A stretch of 64,000 nt of DNA from Coriaria nepalensis (lineage: Eukaryota; Streptophyta; Magnoliopsida; Cucurbitales; Coriariaceae): the NCBI GenBank assembly GCA_027186245.1, contig CP114487.1:9729001-9793000 (forward strand), written 5' to 3'. Position 1 is the stretch's first letter; the number at the start of each line of letters is the position of its first letter. The translations under genes were made by a program, and so were the position numbers. Shown one piece after another: positions 10,747 through 23,813 of this stretch. The notes under the pieces are model-generated. The model was not told the DNA's origin, searched no databases, and was given only the letters and a program-made list of their open reading frames with translations.

Positions 10747-11955
10747 ATGTTTGCATTTAGAGCAAACTTGGAAACCTTTTCTCTGTTTCAGATGGGAAGC
10801 GAATCGGTCAGGCGGCCCAATGGGCAGGCCATTATCACAGTCAAGTTAATCCCATCTCGATCTCCTGCCACTTTGCCGGAAATGGATCCCATGATCTGGA
10901 GCCGACTCCCGCCAGAGATTCTCGAGCTGGTACTCTCTTTCCTCCCTCTGAAAAGGTTCTTAAATCTCATGTCAACTTGTAAACACTTCAAATCCCTCTT
11001 ATTCTCACCTCCTTTCGTTTCCAAACACTCCTCCTCCTCTTCTTCTTCTTCCTCTCTCCCCACCTTTCTCTTGCTCTCTCATCCTCAGACTCCCCATCAC
11101 TTATCTCTCTACGACTCTTTCATCGGCTCATGGCGAGATTTATTTACCTCTCTCTCCTCCTCTGCTCTCCTCTGTACCTCAAAGGGCTTACTCTGTTACT
11201 CTCTGCCCAACTCATCTTCCTTCATCCTCAGCAACTTATTGGCCCGATCCTCGAGAGTTATCAAATTCCCCATTTACCCTTTCTTTTATGAGCTCCTCAC
11301 TTTGGTTTCAATCCCATCTGGGTACAAAATATTTACCTTGTGCACTTCTGGCTCGTCTTCATCCTCTGTTTTTATGTACGATTCGAGATTTCATTCTTGG
11401 AGACAATTCGACGGATTTGAGAAGATCCTGAGCGATAAGTATAATCGTGAAGGCGTTTACTTTAAAGGGTGTTTGTATTTTATGACACCGGAGCCGTTTT
11501 GTGTGGTGTGTTTTGACATGGAGAGCGGGAAATGGCAGAGGATGGGCCTTGAATTGCCTGCAGATCTCACTTTTGTAAGGATTGTTAGTGATGGAGAGCG
11601 GATATTATATTTGATTGGTGGGATTAATGGCGGGAATGGGATTTCAAGAAGCTTGAAATTGTGGGAATTAAGTGGAGAAGATAGGGAGAAGGATAATTGG
11701 GTAGAGGTGGGACGATTGCCGGAAATGATGTGTCGGAAATTATGGTCGGTTTGTTATCATAACTACGAGAATGTTTATTGCATATGGCATGACGGAATGA
11801 TATGCGTTTGTTGTTACATATGGCCTGAGATACTGTATTTCAAGGTGGGGAGGAGGACTTGGCATTGGATGCGTAAATGCCCTTCTTTGCCTGAGAAATG
11901 GAGCTTCGGTTTCAGGTGGTTCTCTTTCGTGCCAGATTTGTATGCTTGTGTTTAA
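10747..11955 (+). CDS. F-box protein with kelch-like C-terminal region
   Basis: A single uninterrupted exon of up to 402 residues. The F-box is clear at MIWSRLPPEILELVLSFLPL, followed by KRFLNLMSTCKHFKSLL. Candidate starts are the ATGs at 10747, 10792 (MGSES) and 10882, which directly precedes the F-box. The first is least likely because it reads through upstream-like sequence. The C-terminal part has kelch/galactose-oxidase-like elements: FKGCLYFMTPEP, CFDMESGKWQRM, LIGGINGG, LWELS. The protein would be a substrate adaptor of SCF ubiquitin ligases, which is inference from the F-box. A Ser run encoded by (TCC/TCT)n lies after the F-box. It is head-to-head with the IDM1-like remnant, about 270 bases away. 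Confidence 0.88.
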   Translation: MFAFRANLETFSLFQMGSESVRRPNGQAIITVKLIPSRSPATLPEMDPMIWSRLPPEILELVLSFLPLKRFLNLMSTCKHFKSLLFSPPFVSKHSSSSSSSSSLPTFLLLSHPQTPHHLSLYDSFIGSWRDLFTSLSSSALLCTSKGLLCYSLPNSSSFILSNLLARSSRVIKFPIYPFFYELLTLVSIPSGYKIFTLCTSGSSSSSVFMYDSRFHSWRQFDGFEKILSDKYNREGVYFKGCLYFMTPEPFCVVCFDMESGKWQRMGLELPADLTFVRIVSDGERILYLIGGINGGNGISRSLKLWELSGEDREKDNWVEVGRLPEMMCRKLWSVCYHNYENVYCIWHDGMICVCCYIWPEILYFKVGRRTWHWMRKCPSLPEKWSFGFRWFSFVPDLYACV

Positions 11956-12547
11956 ATTTCTTCAATTTTCTTCTTTTTCTGGATTTTCTTTTCTTTCATT
12001 TGGCCGGTTGTGTAATTGTTCCCATGTGTGAATCTTGCTTGCTTGAAGATCTGTACACATGTGACTCATTGTCCCTGATTTTGGGTTTCAGATTGTCGTG
12101 TGGATTGTTTTGTAATGAAATGCAGTGTATTTACAGTTTTGAGCTGTGAAGAAAAACGACGAAGTCTTAAACGGTGGTTTTGAGTTTGATGAAACTTTTG
12201 ATTTGTCTTTGTACAATCTTATCTACGATACAAATATAAGTCAATGGATGACATTTTGTTTGTATTTTTACGTCAAAGACTTTTATTATATGCAAATGGT
12301 GCTGTTAGACGCCAATTGGCGACAAGCCGACAACTACAAAGCAGATTTATATTATTATAAATAAATAAAAATAAAAATAAAAATAAAAAGGAACGAGTTC
12401 CATGCCTTCACTTATGCCGTGTGATACATGTTGGAATTAAATAGTTCCACGCTTTAAATTTGGGGGTTTAAAATTTGAATAGCTACGTGACCCATCCAAG
12501 CAATGGCAAGCTTGGGTCTAGTCCATTTAATAAAAGCTTTGTCACTA

Positions 12548-12594
12548 CTACTGACTACTGACTACTGACTACTGACTACTGACTACTGACTACT
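12548..12594. repeat. 7-bp minisatellite (CTGACTA)n
   Basis: About six head-to-tail copies of the 7-bp unit, nearly perfect. Confidence 0.9.
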
Positions 12595-13177
12595 AGATCA
12601 TGGTTCAATCTTTTACTTGTCACGTTTTTGCTGTTAGTTAGTAAGCAGAGAAGATGAATTCCAAAGTAAGGTATATGTCGAGTACTTAATTAGGCCATGT
12701 TTGGCTATAATTTATAAACATATTTTTACATTTCAAAATATATTTTTTTATATTTTAAAATTTAAAAATAATTATCAAATTAATACAAATATATTTTATT
12801 AAAAAGAAATTATCCATAAATTTGTTATTAAAAGGACAGATATATTTATATACATATATATCCACTTACAAAAACGTGATCGTACTAACTACGACTTCCT
12901 CCCCTCACAAATATGTGATGTTGAATGTTTGGGATCTAGGAATCTGTGGCCAAAAGTGGCGTGAATGATGTGGGTCACTCATTTTCCCATCCACCAAAGA
13001 TGCTCCTGATCCAGCCGAAAGCACATTAATGACACAATTTTGGAAATTGCGGTTCCTTCAATAATTTGGAAATTTGGAAATTGCTAGCACCATAAGTACA
13101 TGTCTTACATCAAAATAACTTATTCGCTGTATATAATAAGTAAATAAAAAGGACAAGGAAAGAAAACGAAGAAACGA

Positions 13178-13233
13178 AACAAAACACAAAACACAAAACA
13201 CAAAACACAAAACACAAAACACAAAACACAAAA
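13178..13233. repeat. 7-bp minisatellite (ACAAAAC)n
   Basis: About eight head-to-tail copies of the 7-bp unit, followed by a short TA run at 13246-13258. Confidence 0.9.
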
Positions 13234-14436
13234 AGTCATTTATAGATATATATATATATGGAAGTGAGCGGATTCAGTTTTTTTCATTATCTCTTTATTT
13301 ATTCTGTAATAATGTATCGGTTATTTATTTTGATTCAAAAATTAGAAAAATATTATATGATAAGAAAAATAATAAAAATATAAACTAATTAAAATACGGT
13401 TAATTTATAAGTCATATTTATTTGTTGCAACTATCTCTCATTTTGTTTTGGATGTTGACAAATTACGATGGTCATTGACACTTGATCTGAATATAAAATC
13501 GGAACATGAAATTTAAAAACTAATATTCGATCTGAATCTAAAATCTAGAGACTGATAATTGTTATGTATGCGAGAATTCGGTCTAGAGCGGGAACTCAGC
13601 TCGCCTACAAATTCATGTTATATTTTATAGATCGAGAACTCGGTCTGTATAGTAAACCATATCCAAAATGAGAGATATTATATTTTATTAGATACCAGTC
13701 TAGAAAGAAATATAAAAAACTCGGTTTTGATCTGAATGAAGAAATTAAACATGATTTAGGAAAAGTAAAAAATCTCTGTTTAGAAAGAGAGCTTAGTATG
13801 TAAAGGAAGAAATTAAACTCGGTATAGAAAAAGTAAAATAACTCGGTTTGAAAGTGATTTTAATATATTATATAAAAAAAATTATCAATATATCAATTAT
13901 CTTATATAACTTACGTATTAACTATATAAATTTTTATATTAATATAAATAATTTTAACGATACAAATATTCTAATTATTAAATTTATAAGAACATTCTAA
14001 AATTTATATACAAAAATAAATAATAATAATAACTAAATCTACTCCCTTTATAAATATATGAGATAGTGTCATCACGTGCAATTTTTCATCCTCTACTAAA
14101 TTAAAATTAGGTAGATGAGTCGTTGCTTATTTTAAAATATATTTTTTATTTTTTATTTTATTATTTAAAAATATAAAAATTTATAAAAATTAATATTTTA
14201 CCTATCTAACCTTATAACAACTACATTTATTTCAAAATAAATAGAGGAGCCTCCAATCTGGAGTCTCGCCAAAGTGCTAAAGCCCACATATTTATTCGCA
14301 CACGTGTCATCATTTTCATCGTTTCATTACATGTCTTTCCCAATGCACCTAGCCTTTAGCCTTAAGCCTAGACCTTTACCGTTTACCATTTTAGCTAAGA
14401 AATTAAAGACCGAAAATATAATTATAAAATATTGAA

Positions 14437-15331
14437 TTACCGAGCCAAGGCTCGACGGAGCTTCCGAACCAAAAGCTGCGGTACACTGAGATGGGGCAAG
14501 TGACCCTCCGTGTCAAGTATCTCCACCGTGCTCCGACCACCCAGGTGGTCTCTCAAATACGTTGCCACCGACGTCGGAACAGACACGTCCTTAGCTGTCT
14601 GAATTATGCAACACGGCACCTTGACTAACCCAAGCACTCCCCTTAAGTCGGTGTGGAATACGACCCTTGAAGTAAACATTGATATATCAGGGCGCATGTT
14701 GAACAGAGTTCTGCTGAATTCTTGCACTGCCGCCGGTACATCCGCGCCCACCGCCAGCGGAGCAAACCCTTGGACCCACGCCGAGTAATTCGCTTCCATC
14801 GCTGAAAATAGCGTCTCAATTTCAGCTCGCTCGAATCCACCGTGGTAGTCCCTGTCATTCAAAAATCTGACTCCAAAGAAAAAGGCAAAAGTTATAATAA
14901 TAATAATCCGAATTCTGTTGTTATTTAGCTAGGTAATTGCGATATGTAAAATTTGACCTGGGAGAAGCACCGATTAGAATGAGCTTGGTGAAGAGGTCGG
15001 GTCGGCGAATAGAGGCGAGAAGTCCGATCATGGCGGAGATGGAGTGGCCAACGTAAGCACAGCGATCGACTTGGAGAGCATCGAGGATGTTGAGCAAGTC
15101 GTCGACGTAGGCATCGAGAGTGGTGTAGCGGTTGAAATCGAAGTAATCGGGATTTACACTGCCGGCGCAGACGAGGTCGTATAGAATGACGCGATACGAC
15201 TGCGTAAAAGAGGGGTGAATCCTCTGCCAAGCAGACTGGTCGGTGCCGGAGCCGTGAGCTAGGACGAGGAATTTGTCGCCGGTGCCAAGGACGCGGACAT
15301 TCAGAGCGTCTAAGAGGACGGTGTTGACCAT
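14437..15331 (-). CDS. D14: DWARF14 strigolactone receptor (alpha/beta hydrolase)
   Basis: Two exons, 15331-14958 and 14866-14437, join across a GT-AG intron after ASPR, the position known for the D14/KAI2 family, to give 267 residues, the size of Arabidopsis D14. D14 binds and hydrolyses strigolactones and then recruits the MAX2 F-box protein and SMXL repressors. The triad is complete: Ser97 in GHSISAM, Asp218 in TAKDVSVP and His247 in EGHLPHLS. Blocks [32 protein letters not shown] and [12 protein letters not shown] are D14-type rather than KAI2-type. Pocket residues Phe126, Phe136, Phe159 and Phe195 are kept. The motif [12 protein letters not shown] has Ser28 where the family has Phe (HGFGTDQS), a pocket position. 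The gene is isolated, with long spacers on both sides. Confidence 0.93.
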
Positions 15332-16617
15332 TCTTTTTCTTCTTCTTTTAAATTTTGAATGATAAGGGTTTAATGGGATTGGTATTGATGATTGGAGGGA
15401 GGTAGATGGGCAGATCTAACGAACACCGTTGGATGAGAATTATTATATGAAATATATGTTGGGTTATTTTGTGTTGTGTCGTATTTTGTGTGCGCTGCGT
15501 GAGAAATTCGTGGAGAAGAAGTAGTGTAGAGGTGATGGGATTTAGGCTTTTATAGCGTTTTGAGGTGATATTTATAGCGTTCGGGCAAAGTAGTAGTAGT
15601 AGTAGTCTATTTTTTAAGTGTTTCTCTATTCCTTCAGAAGACGTACTTCTCATACATCGAGTAATCTTGATAGTTTATTAGAAATCGATATTGACTTTGA
15701 TATTTAAAACTAATTATGAAATAATTAAGTTAAATATTTAATTTATAATTAAATAAAATTATAAAATAATTATAATTTACTTATAAAGATAAAATAAAAT
15801 TATTAAATTTAATATTATATAATTATATTAATATAATTAAATATGATATTAATTTAATTAAATTTTAATAAATTATATATATAATTTTTCTTAATTATAA
15901 AAATCTACTAAAAAAGAATTGTACCAAAAAAATTATATATAATATAATTAATCTTATTATATATTATATATAATAAAATATAATTCAAATAAAATATTAA
16001 ATATTATTTTTCACTGCAATTATTTTATTCCCTAACAATAACTAACTAGGATAGCTAGCTAGAAACATAGGGAGCGGTGGCCACCAGTGAGGAATCTCAA
16101 AAGAAATTCCGGCACCACAAACCCCAGTCATTTTCTGGTTGCCGCACCCAATTCATAGCCAGATAGATGGGTTACAAACACATAAATCTTTCCCAGCTAG
16201 CATGCATGGAGACGTTGTTGTTATTTGATTTTAGTTGTGTATTAAGTTATAATAATGTACTTGTTAAATTGACGTAACAATCTGTATACTTTGGTTAGAT
16301 ACTATGTATTCAAACTATATCTTATACTTTAAAAACCGGATGAGAAAGTAAGTATTATTTAGGAGCAACACTGGTTAATTAGTAGTATTAATACAGAACC
16401 GTTGGGTCCCCCTACCTCGTGATTAAAAACGTCTACTTTTGTTGAGATGTGGGGGTAGAAGTGATAAGGGTCCAGGATCGCTCTCCATTATTCTATACGT
16501 AGTCCGTACAAAATTGACTTAGATATTCATTATTCTTTACTTTTCTTTTTTTTTTTTTTTTTTGATGTGTCATAGACCTTATCTTATTATCTATATATAT
16601 ATACTTTTTATGTTATT

Positions 16618-16650
<33 letters not shown>

Positions 16651-18577
16651 CCCCGGCTTCGTAACTGTGCATGCAGCATAGGCATCAATATTTCGTACAT
16701 ATACTTGGAATTTATTTTATTTTATTTTTGTAATTTAGTTTTAATTTATTTAATTTTTTATTATTTAAATAATATGTAAAAAAAATAAAAAGTATAACAA
16801 AAATATGTTGTATGTATATATGTAGATTGTATGATATCATTTAAGGCACGGTCTAACTGCTACTTTCAGATGCCTTTGTTATAATTATATGACTGTACGT
16901 GTCGCCATTTTCAAGCTACAAATTGATTGTGCAGGATAAGAAGGTGGCTAAGCTATGAATTATAATAATGCGCCTAGCAGTGTTTTATTTTGAAAAGAAA
17001 CGGGGCCCCGTTTCTATGCGGTCAAATATGGACCCCATCTTCTTTTTTAGGGGGAAAAATGTTCGGGTATGGGTCGTGTCGGATACTGTTCGTATGAGCT
17101 GATCCGGAACCGAATACATCAGCTCATACGAACTGGTCATAATTGTGCATGAAAAGTTGAAAACGAAGAGGTCAAAAGACAGAAGTGTAAATTAGCATTA
17201 TTATTATTATAAGATTGCTGATACGATTTGTGGCAGCACGCGTGCGTTCAGAATTTTCATGTTGGTTCAACATTTCAACTTATGGATCCTATGGGTATCA
17301 CGGGCTTCGTAGAATTGGGCTTTGAAGCCCGCTCATAATAGGGGGTCCAAGCCCACTATGTTTGAATGTAGAAAGCCCATTGAGCGGTGACTGTATGAGT
17401 CTCAGTTTCTCAAAACGACGTGTCGTAGTACATAATGAAGGAGCAGGAATGCGGAAATATGGCCTCCAGTCTCCACGACCTATACCCATAATGAATAGCA
17501 AAGACAAGGAACACAACTATACAACTACCGTTGGGATCTTCATTTTCTTATTACCAAGAAAAAAACAAAACATACATATATATATCTACTGACCCGGCAT
17601 GCTTGGAATTTAGTATTGAGAGATGCATGTAACTAACATATTCCTCGATTATCCCTTTAATTGCTACGAAAATGTCTTGCATTTGACTTACAGTAGTAAG
17701 AAACCAACGTTGATTTTGAGCTTTAAAATATAAATATATATTAATATGAAAAGCACTAATTAATAATACTTTAAAATAATATTGGATGATGGTATGCTTA
17801 TTGATATTAAATTGTGATTATACAATGTTATACGTAACCGTTACATAACGTTTGATATGTGTTGACCATTGTTGACCATTGTTGGCCGAGTAGTAGGGTA
17901 GTTGGTCGTCATACAACATTTTGACATTTTCTTAGCTCTTTCTGGTTCAGACTAGACTTACATATCTAATCTAAGCGCGTAAAAAGCCGTATACGGCGGT
18001 CGGAAACCGCAGCCAATGAGAGAGCAGTTACAGTAAAAGTTATAAGTAGATCTTCTGGGAAGTTTCTGCAAAGCGGAAACGCGGTTTCTCTTTTTGAAAC
18101 TTTTTCTCCCGCGGGAATCATAAAATAAGTGATACGGGACCCACTCAGGAATCTCACTTTCCATAAAGTTATAAATATAAAGACTCGCAGGTCTTATAAA
18201 TTTCTTATTGAGCGTCAGACCCGTTAGGCGTAAGCTCACATCGATCTTAGAAAAATAACAAGTTTGACTTGTTTCTGTATTTTCTTACTACATCACCAAC
18301 ACCATTTTCCCCTAATCGAAAGGAAAATCTCGATTCGGAAGCAGCAAAAGAAAGAGATTCGGAGGGTGGAAAACAAAAATGGAAGTAAACGTGTAAAGTG
18401 GAGTTGGTTTATTGATTCTGGGTCGATTTAGGAATTTTATTCTGTTTCCATGATTTGTGATTTGGTCGGGTCAATCTTTATACTGAAGTAGGAGCTGAGA
18501 GAGATTCGCGTTTTCTTTTGCTTGTATTTAGAAGTGGAGCTAGGTTGAACCGTTGAAGGAGGAGGAGGATGAGGAGG
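15332..18577. other. Long AT-rich spacer between D14 and the Ca2+-ATPase gene
   Basis: Holds the D14 upstream region, very AT-rich from about 15660 to 16020, with T runs at 16543-16563 and 16619-16649. A perfect hairpin is at 17088-17133. Two TTGACC W-box-like words occur near 17862-17880. The part from about 18230 is probably promoter and leader of the ATPase gene. No coding gene is supported. Confidence 0.55.
17088..17133. repeat. Perfect inverted repeat, 16-bp arms, 14-base loop
   Basis: The left arm GTTCGTATGAGCTGAT (17088-17103) is exactly complementary to the right arm (17118-17133) across the loop CCGGAACCGAATAC. No flanking target duplication is apparent. Confidence 0.9.
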
Positions 18578-21500
18578 ATGGAAAGCTATTTGAAACAAAA
18601 TTTCGGGGAGGTGAAAGCGAAGAACTCATCGGAGGAAGCGCTTCAGAGATGGAGGAAGCTCTGTTGGGTGGTGAAGAATCGGAAACGGAGGTTTCGTTTC
18701 ACAGCTAATCTCTCTAAGCGTTTTGAGGCCGACGCTATACGGCGATCCAATAAGGTCTTTCGACTGTTTCTGATCTGGTTTTTTTTTTTTTTTTGGTCTC
18801 TATGATAACTGTTCCTAACGCCCTTACCAAAAAAATGTGAAAAAGAAGATTACGAGATGTTTGAGCTGCTATAGTTAGTGACTAGTTTCTTCACTTTCCT
18901 TTTAAAGAAAGAAGTATCATAAGCTGGGCAGATCTATAAATCAATTGGATAGTAAATAATCAGCTAGAAATCACTTCATAACTAGTTCCTTACCCATCTT
19001 TCTCCGTCTCGGTACTCTTACTCAGATTATCAGAAGAAAGTTAAAAATCACATATTTTTGTTTGTTCTGATTTTCTTATCTTCTTTTCATTTTTCTGACG
19101 CTCATCTTTCATCTTTATGTTAAATCAATGTTCGAGAAGTTAAAAGTTGCAGTCCTGGTTTCCCAAGCTGCTCTTCAATTTATTAACGGTAATTTTCTTT
19201 ACCAACTAAATTTTATTTTTGCAGGCAAATTTCACATTGTCTTTTAACTGAGACTTTTTAATGCTGTAGGCCGAAGTTTGTCCAGTGACTACATCGTGCC
19301 TAAAGAGGTAGAAGATGCAGGTTTTCAAATTTGTGCTGATGAAGTCGGTTCCATCGTTGATATCCGTGATATGAAAAAGCTCAGCATTCATGGTTGGGTA
19401 GGTGGCATTGCAGACAAGCTTTCTACATCAATTACCACTGGAATTCCCACTTCTGAGAATTTGATCAAAACCAGAAAAGAGATTTATGGAATTAACAAGT
19501 TCACTGAAACCCCACCCCGTGGTTTTTGGCTTTTCGTTTGGGAAGCCCTGCAAGATATGACTCTAATGATACTTGCTGCTTGTGCCATTGTGTCTCTTCT
19601 AGTTGGCATAACTATTGAAGGATGGCCCAAAGGAGCCCATGATGGACTCGGAATTGTTGCGAGCATTTTGCTTGTGGTATTTGTCACTGCCACAAGTGAC
19701 TACAGACAGTCTCTTCAGTTCAAGGATTTGGACAGAGAGAAGAAAAAGATTGCAATCCAGGTTACCAGAAATGGGTTCAGACAAAAGCTTTCGATATATG
19801 ATCTACTTCCTGGTGACATTGTTCATCTTTCCATAGGGGATCAAGTACCAGCTGATGGTCTTTTTATTTCGGGCTTTTCTGTTTTGATAAATGAATCAAG
19901 TTTAACCGGTGAAAGTGAACCGGTTAATGTGAATGATGGAAATCCTTTTCTTCTCTCTGGAACAAAAGTTCAGGATGGATCGTGCAAGATGCTTGTGACT
20001 TCCGTTGGAATGAGAACCCAATGGGGCAAACTGATGGCTACTCTCAGTGAAGGAGGAGATGATGAGACTCCCTTGCAGGTCAAGCTAAATGGTGTGGCGA
20101 CCATTATCGGTAAAATAGGACTGTTTTTTGCTGTCGTCACATTTGCTGTTTTGGTGCAAGGATTGTTTAGCCACAAGCTCCAAGAAGGGTCCCACTGGAT
20201 TTGGTCTGGAGATGATGCAATGGCCATTCTAGAGTTCTTTGCTATTGCTGTTACCATTGTTGTTGTTGCTGTTCCTGAAGGACTGCCATTGGCAGTGACC
20301 CTTAGCCTTGCTTTTGCCATGAAAAAGATGATGAACGATAAGGCGCTTGTCAGGCATCTGGCTGCTTGTGAGACAATGGGATCTGCTACTACTATCTGTA
20401 GTGACAAGACTGGGACATTAACTACTAACTGTATGACAGTTGTGAAAGCTTGTATATGCGAGAAAGTAAAAGATGTTGGAAGCTCTGCTGAGGGTACTAA
20501 TTACCGCTCTGAAATTCCTAACTCTTCTCTAAGGATTCTACTTCAGTCAATATTTAATAATACTGGAGGAGATATTGTCAAAAATGAAGATGGTAAGACT
20601 GTGATTCTTGGAACATCTACTGAATCTGCTCTTTTGCAATTTGGGCTATCACTTGGTGGAGATTTCCGAGAAGTACGCGAAGCATGTAAAATTGTAAAAG
20701 TTGAGCCCTTCAATTCTTTGAAGAAACAAATGGGAGTTGTTCTAGAGCTTCCAGAACATGGCTTCCGAGCCCACTCTAAAGGTGCTTCTGAAATAGTGTT
20801 AGCTTCATGCGATAAAGTGTTAGACTCCAATGGTGATGTCGTTCCCCTCAATGAAGAATCCATCAATCGATTGAATAATACAATTGAACAATTTGCCAAT
20901 GAAGCTCTTAGAACCCTGTGCCTCGCTTACATGGACATTGAAGGTGTGTACAATGCAGAGAGTTCTATGCCTGTAAATGGGTACACATGCATAGGAATAG
21001 TTGGTATCAAAGATCCAGTCCGTCCAGGTGTCAAGGAATCTGTTGCAATTTGTAGAGCAGCTGGTATCACGGTAAGGATGGTTACTGGAGACAACATAAA
21101 TACTGCAAAGGCAATTGCTAGAGAATGTGGCATTTTGACAGATGGTGTAGCAATTGAAGGCCCGGTATTTCGTGAGATGAATGAGGAGGATATGCTCAAG
21201 ATAATTCCAAAAATTCAGGTACATTTTCATATTTAATAACATCATTTGGCAAATTGGGCTCTTATTCTTTGAATCAGGGAAAATAGCATTTAAACTTGTC
21301 TGGCTTTTTTTTCTTTTTTTTTTAATTATTTTTTTTAAAAACTTTCGGATTAGTCTGTTTCAAGAAATTTATCCGATTAAACTTTGGTATTTCATTGCAG
21401 GTAATGGCACGATCTTCTCCAATGGATAAGCATACACTTGTGAAACAATTACGCACTAATCTGCAAGAAGTTGTGGCAGTGACTGGCGATGGCACAAATG

Positions 21501-22572
21501 ATGCTCCAGCACTTCACGAAGCAGATATAGGACTAGCAATGGGCATTGCTGGGACTGAGGTGATTTTTGAAGTGCTGCTTGTATTTTTCATTTGTTTTTG
21601 AAAAATCAGTCTGGTTATTTTTTATCACTTCTATTCATGTATATAATAGTCTCTTTTTAATTTCAGGTGGCAAAGGAGAGTGCTGATGTGATCATTCTAG
21701 ACGACAATTTCTCCACAATCGCAACTGTGGCCAAATGGGGACGCTCAGTTTATATAAACATTCAGAAATTTGTCCAGTTTCAGCTGACAGTAAATGTAGT
21801 TGCATTACTTGTCAACTTTTCTTCAGCCTGTTTAACTGGTGAGAATACTCGATCATTTTACCTTTCTCCTTATGTCTTCCTTTTCTACTGCTGTGTGTTT
21901 TCTCACCCTGAACATTCTTTCTGTTAGGACATGCTCCCCTCACTGCTGTTCAGCTTCTCTGGGTCAACATGATAATGGACACACTAGGAGCACTTGCATT
22001 AGCCACGGAGCCTCCTACTGACGACTTGATGAAGAGATCTCCAGTTGGTAGGAGAGGAAATTTCATCAATAATGTGATGTGGAGAAATATCTTAGGACAA
22101 TCTTTATATCAATTTGTGATTATCTGGTATCTCCAGACTAGAGGAAAAACCCTTTTCCATCTTGATGGTCCAGAGTCTGATTTGATGCTGAACACAATAA
22201 TATTCAACTCCTTCGTTTTCTGTCAGGTAATTTTACTCAGGACTCCCCTTTCTTGCACGATGTGTTTATTGAATTATTTGACTATTTCTAACATTTTGTA
22301 TTTTAATTCTGAAATGTGCTTAGGTATTCAACGAGATCAGCTCTAGAGAGATGGAGAAGATAAATGTGTTCAAGGGAATTCTAGATAACTATGTCTTTGC
22401 GTCTGTGCTCAGTCTCACAGTCCTGTTCCAAATCATCATAGTGCAGTTTCTGGGTGAATTTGCAAACACGCATCCTCTCAGTTTGCCTCAATGGATTTTC
22501 ACTCTTCTCCTTGGCTTCCTCGGCATGCCCATTGGCGCAGCGTTGAAGATGATCCCGGTCGGATTAGACTGA
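18578..22572 (+). CDS. ACA1: Autoinhibited P-type IIB Ca2+-ATPase (ACA1/ACA2-like)
   Basis: Seven exons: 18578-18754, 19137-19188, 19270-21218, 21401-21559, 21667-21838, 21928-22226 and 22324-22572, giving 1018 residues. The start [13 protein letters not shown] matches ACA1/ACA2. A second ATG nine bases upstream (18569) is less typical. The N-terminus [20 protein letters not shown] is the calmodulin-binding autoinhibitory segment. Then come the transduction motif SLTGES, the M4 motif PEGLPLAV, the phosphorylation site DKTGT (Asp455), KGASE in the nucleotide domain, TGDGTNDAP at the hinge, and [18 protein letters not shown] in M6. Such pumps remove Ca2+ from the cytosol, and relatives localise to plastid, ER or plasma membrane. 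At exon 2 the acceptor gives SNK-KLKVAV, one residue shorter than the usual EK. No frameshift occurs over about 3 kb of coding sequence. Confidence 0.95.
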
Positions 22573-23813
22573 AAATTGGTATCAAATTTGAAATCCATTT
22601 TTTCTCATCAAACAAGGGGTAGTTCCAATTTGAAATCTTTAGCAATTGCTTGAATTTTTTTTTTTTTTCCCTTTCTATTTTTGTGGGTTGGAAATGCTGG
22701 CAGAAGAAACTCCAGGGGAAACTAGCCTTGTGTTAGAAAATCTTACCAGAATATTCAAAGGTTGTGCTGCAGAAGATTGGTTCATTGCTGTACATTAAAC
22801 TTGCTCTACAAGTTAACTATTTTCAAATCAACTCTTTTAGGATTGTAATATATAGGTCCGCTGTAGCAACCGCTTTATAAATATCATGTGTTGTAGGTGC
22901 AGTTTTTCTGATGTTAGTTAAAATCACATTTACAGTTATGGTTGAATTGATTCATATTTTTACATACCTACATTTGGAGATGAATGAGATATTCTTGGGT
23001 TAGATAGATAAGATGTACCACATGTCTGGACCACGTGGCACATCAGGGTCTATCAGAGCTCGCCATCTGGCAGTATGATTAGTAAAGAGAGAGAGAGAAA
23101 GGCACAAATTTTTTATCAAGCCATTCAAACAACTATACAAGAAAAGACTGGCCCGTAGAGAGTGTCCTACTGACTAAACAGAGATCCAGTACTGGCTTGA
23201 TGCCGTGTGGACCAAATGCCAGAAAAAGGGTACTCTTTGACTAACAAGCACGTACCCGATTCTTCAATACAGCTACTTTGATTAGAAACAGACTAACGTA
23301 ATCGCTGTTAGGCGGTAAAGTTGTAATAAAACAGTGTGAGAAGATGAAACATAGAGTTAAACTCCTTTTAATTCCACAAAACAATGTCTGGGATTTCATG
23401 ACTCCTGAGCTTTTAAACATGAACGTTAGATCATAGTCTTACAGGGGAAAAAAGGAGCAGGGGCCCACCTTTATTAAGCTATATATCCCCAAACATTCAA
23501 ACATCAAATCCAATCAGATTCATGACCTTTACAAACACACTTCCAAATTCCAATACATGTACGTATATATATTTTTTGAAGGCTAGCATGAAACATATTA
23601 AGATGCATCAAATCACACGAGCAGGAGCTACCCCATTAGCCCATCTGTCCAGCCTTTTGAGAGAAACCCAGAAAGCATCCCTTAAAAATGTAGGGTTGCA
23701 CTTTCAGACAGCTCAAAACCCAGAAGGAAAAAAAAAAAAAAACAAAAAAAAACAAAAACCATATTCATTTGAAGTAAGCACTAGTTTTTTTTTTTTTTCA
23801 CTAACGAGTTCGC
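22573..23813. other. Spacer between convergent ATPase and cyclin genes
   Basis: 3' flank of the ATPase gene and 3' flank of the cyclin D gene. There is a short GA run at about 23088-23099 and A/T runs at 23731-23798. No gene is recognised. Confidence 0.55.

Larger units (their letters stand above)
11956..14436. other. AT-rich spacer with several short tandem repeats
   Basis: No gene is recognised. The spacer holds an (AAATAA)-type run at about 12358-12388, a 7-bp minisatellite CTGACTA at about 12548-12594, and a second 7-bp minisatellite ACAAAAC at about 13178-13233. A stretch at 13566-13855 repeats the word ACTCGGT or TTCGGTC several times. The sequence near 12694 (GGCCATGTTTGGCTATAA) resembles the start of some plant MITEs, but I could not find a matching end. 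Confidence 0.55.

Noticed and set aside
10788..11063. 91-codon minus-strand frame rich in Glu
   Set aside because: It lies antisense to the F-box gene's Ser run. The Glu run is the complement of TCC/TCT repeats.
14095..14260. MITE pair between this stretch and 51280-51490 (both AT-rich and ending in TCTGGAG-like words)
   Set aside because: The similarity is mostly AT composition. No terminal inverted repeats or target duplications could be matched by eye.
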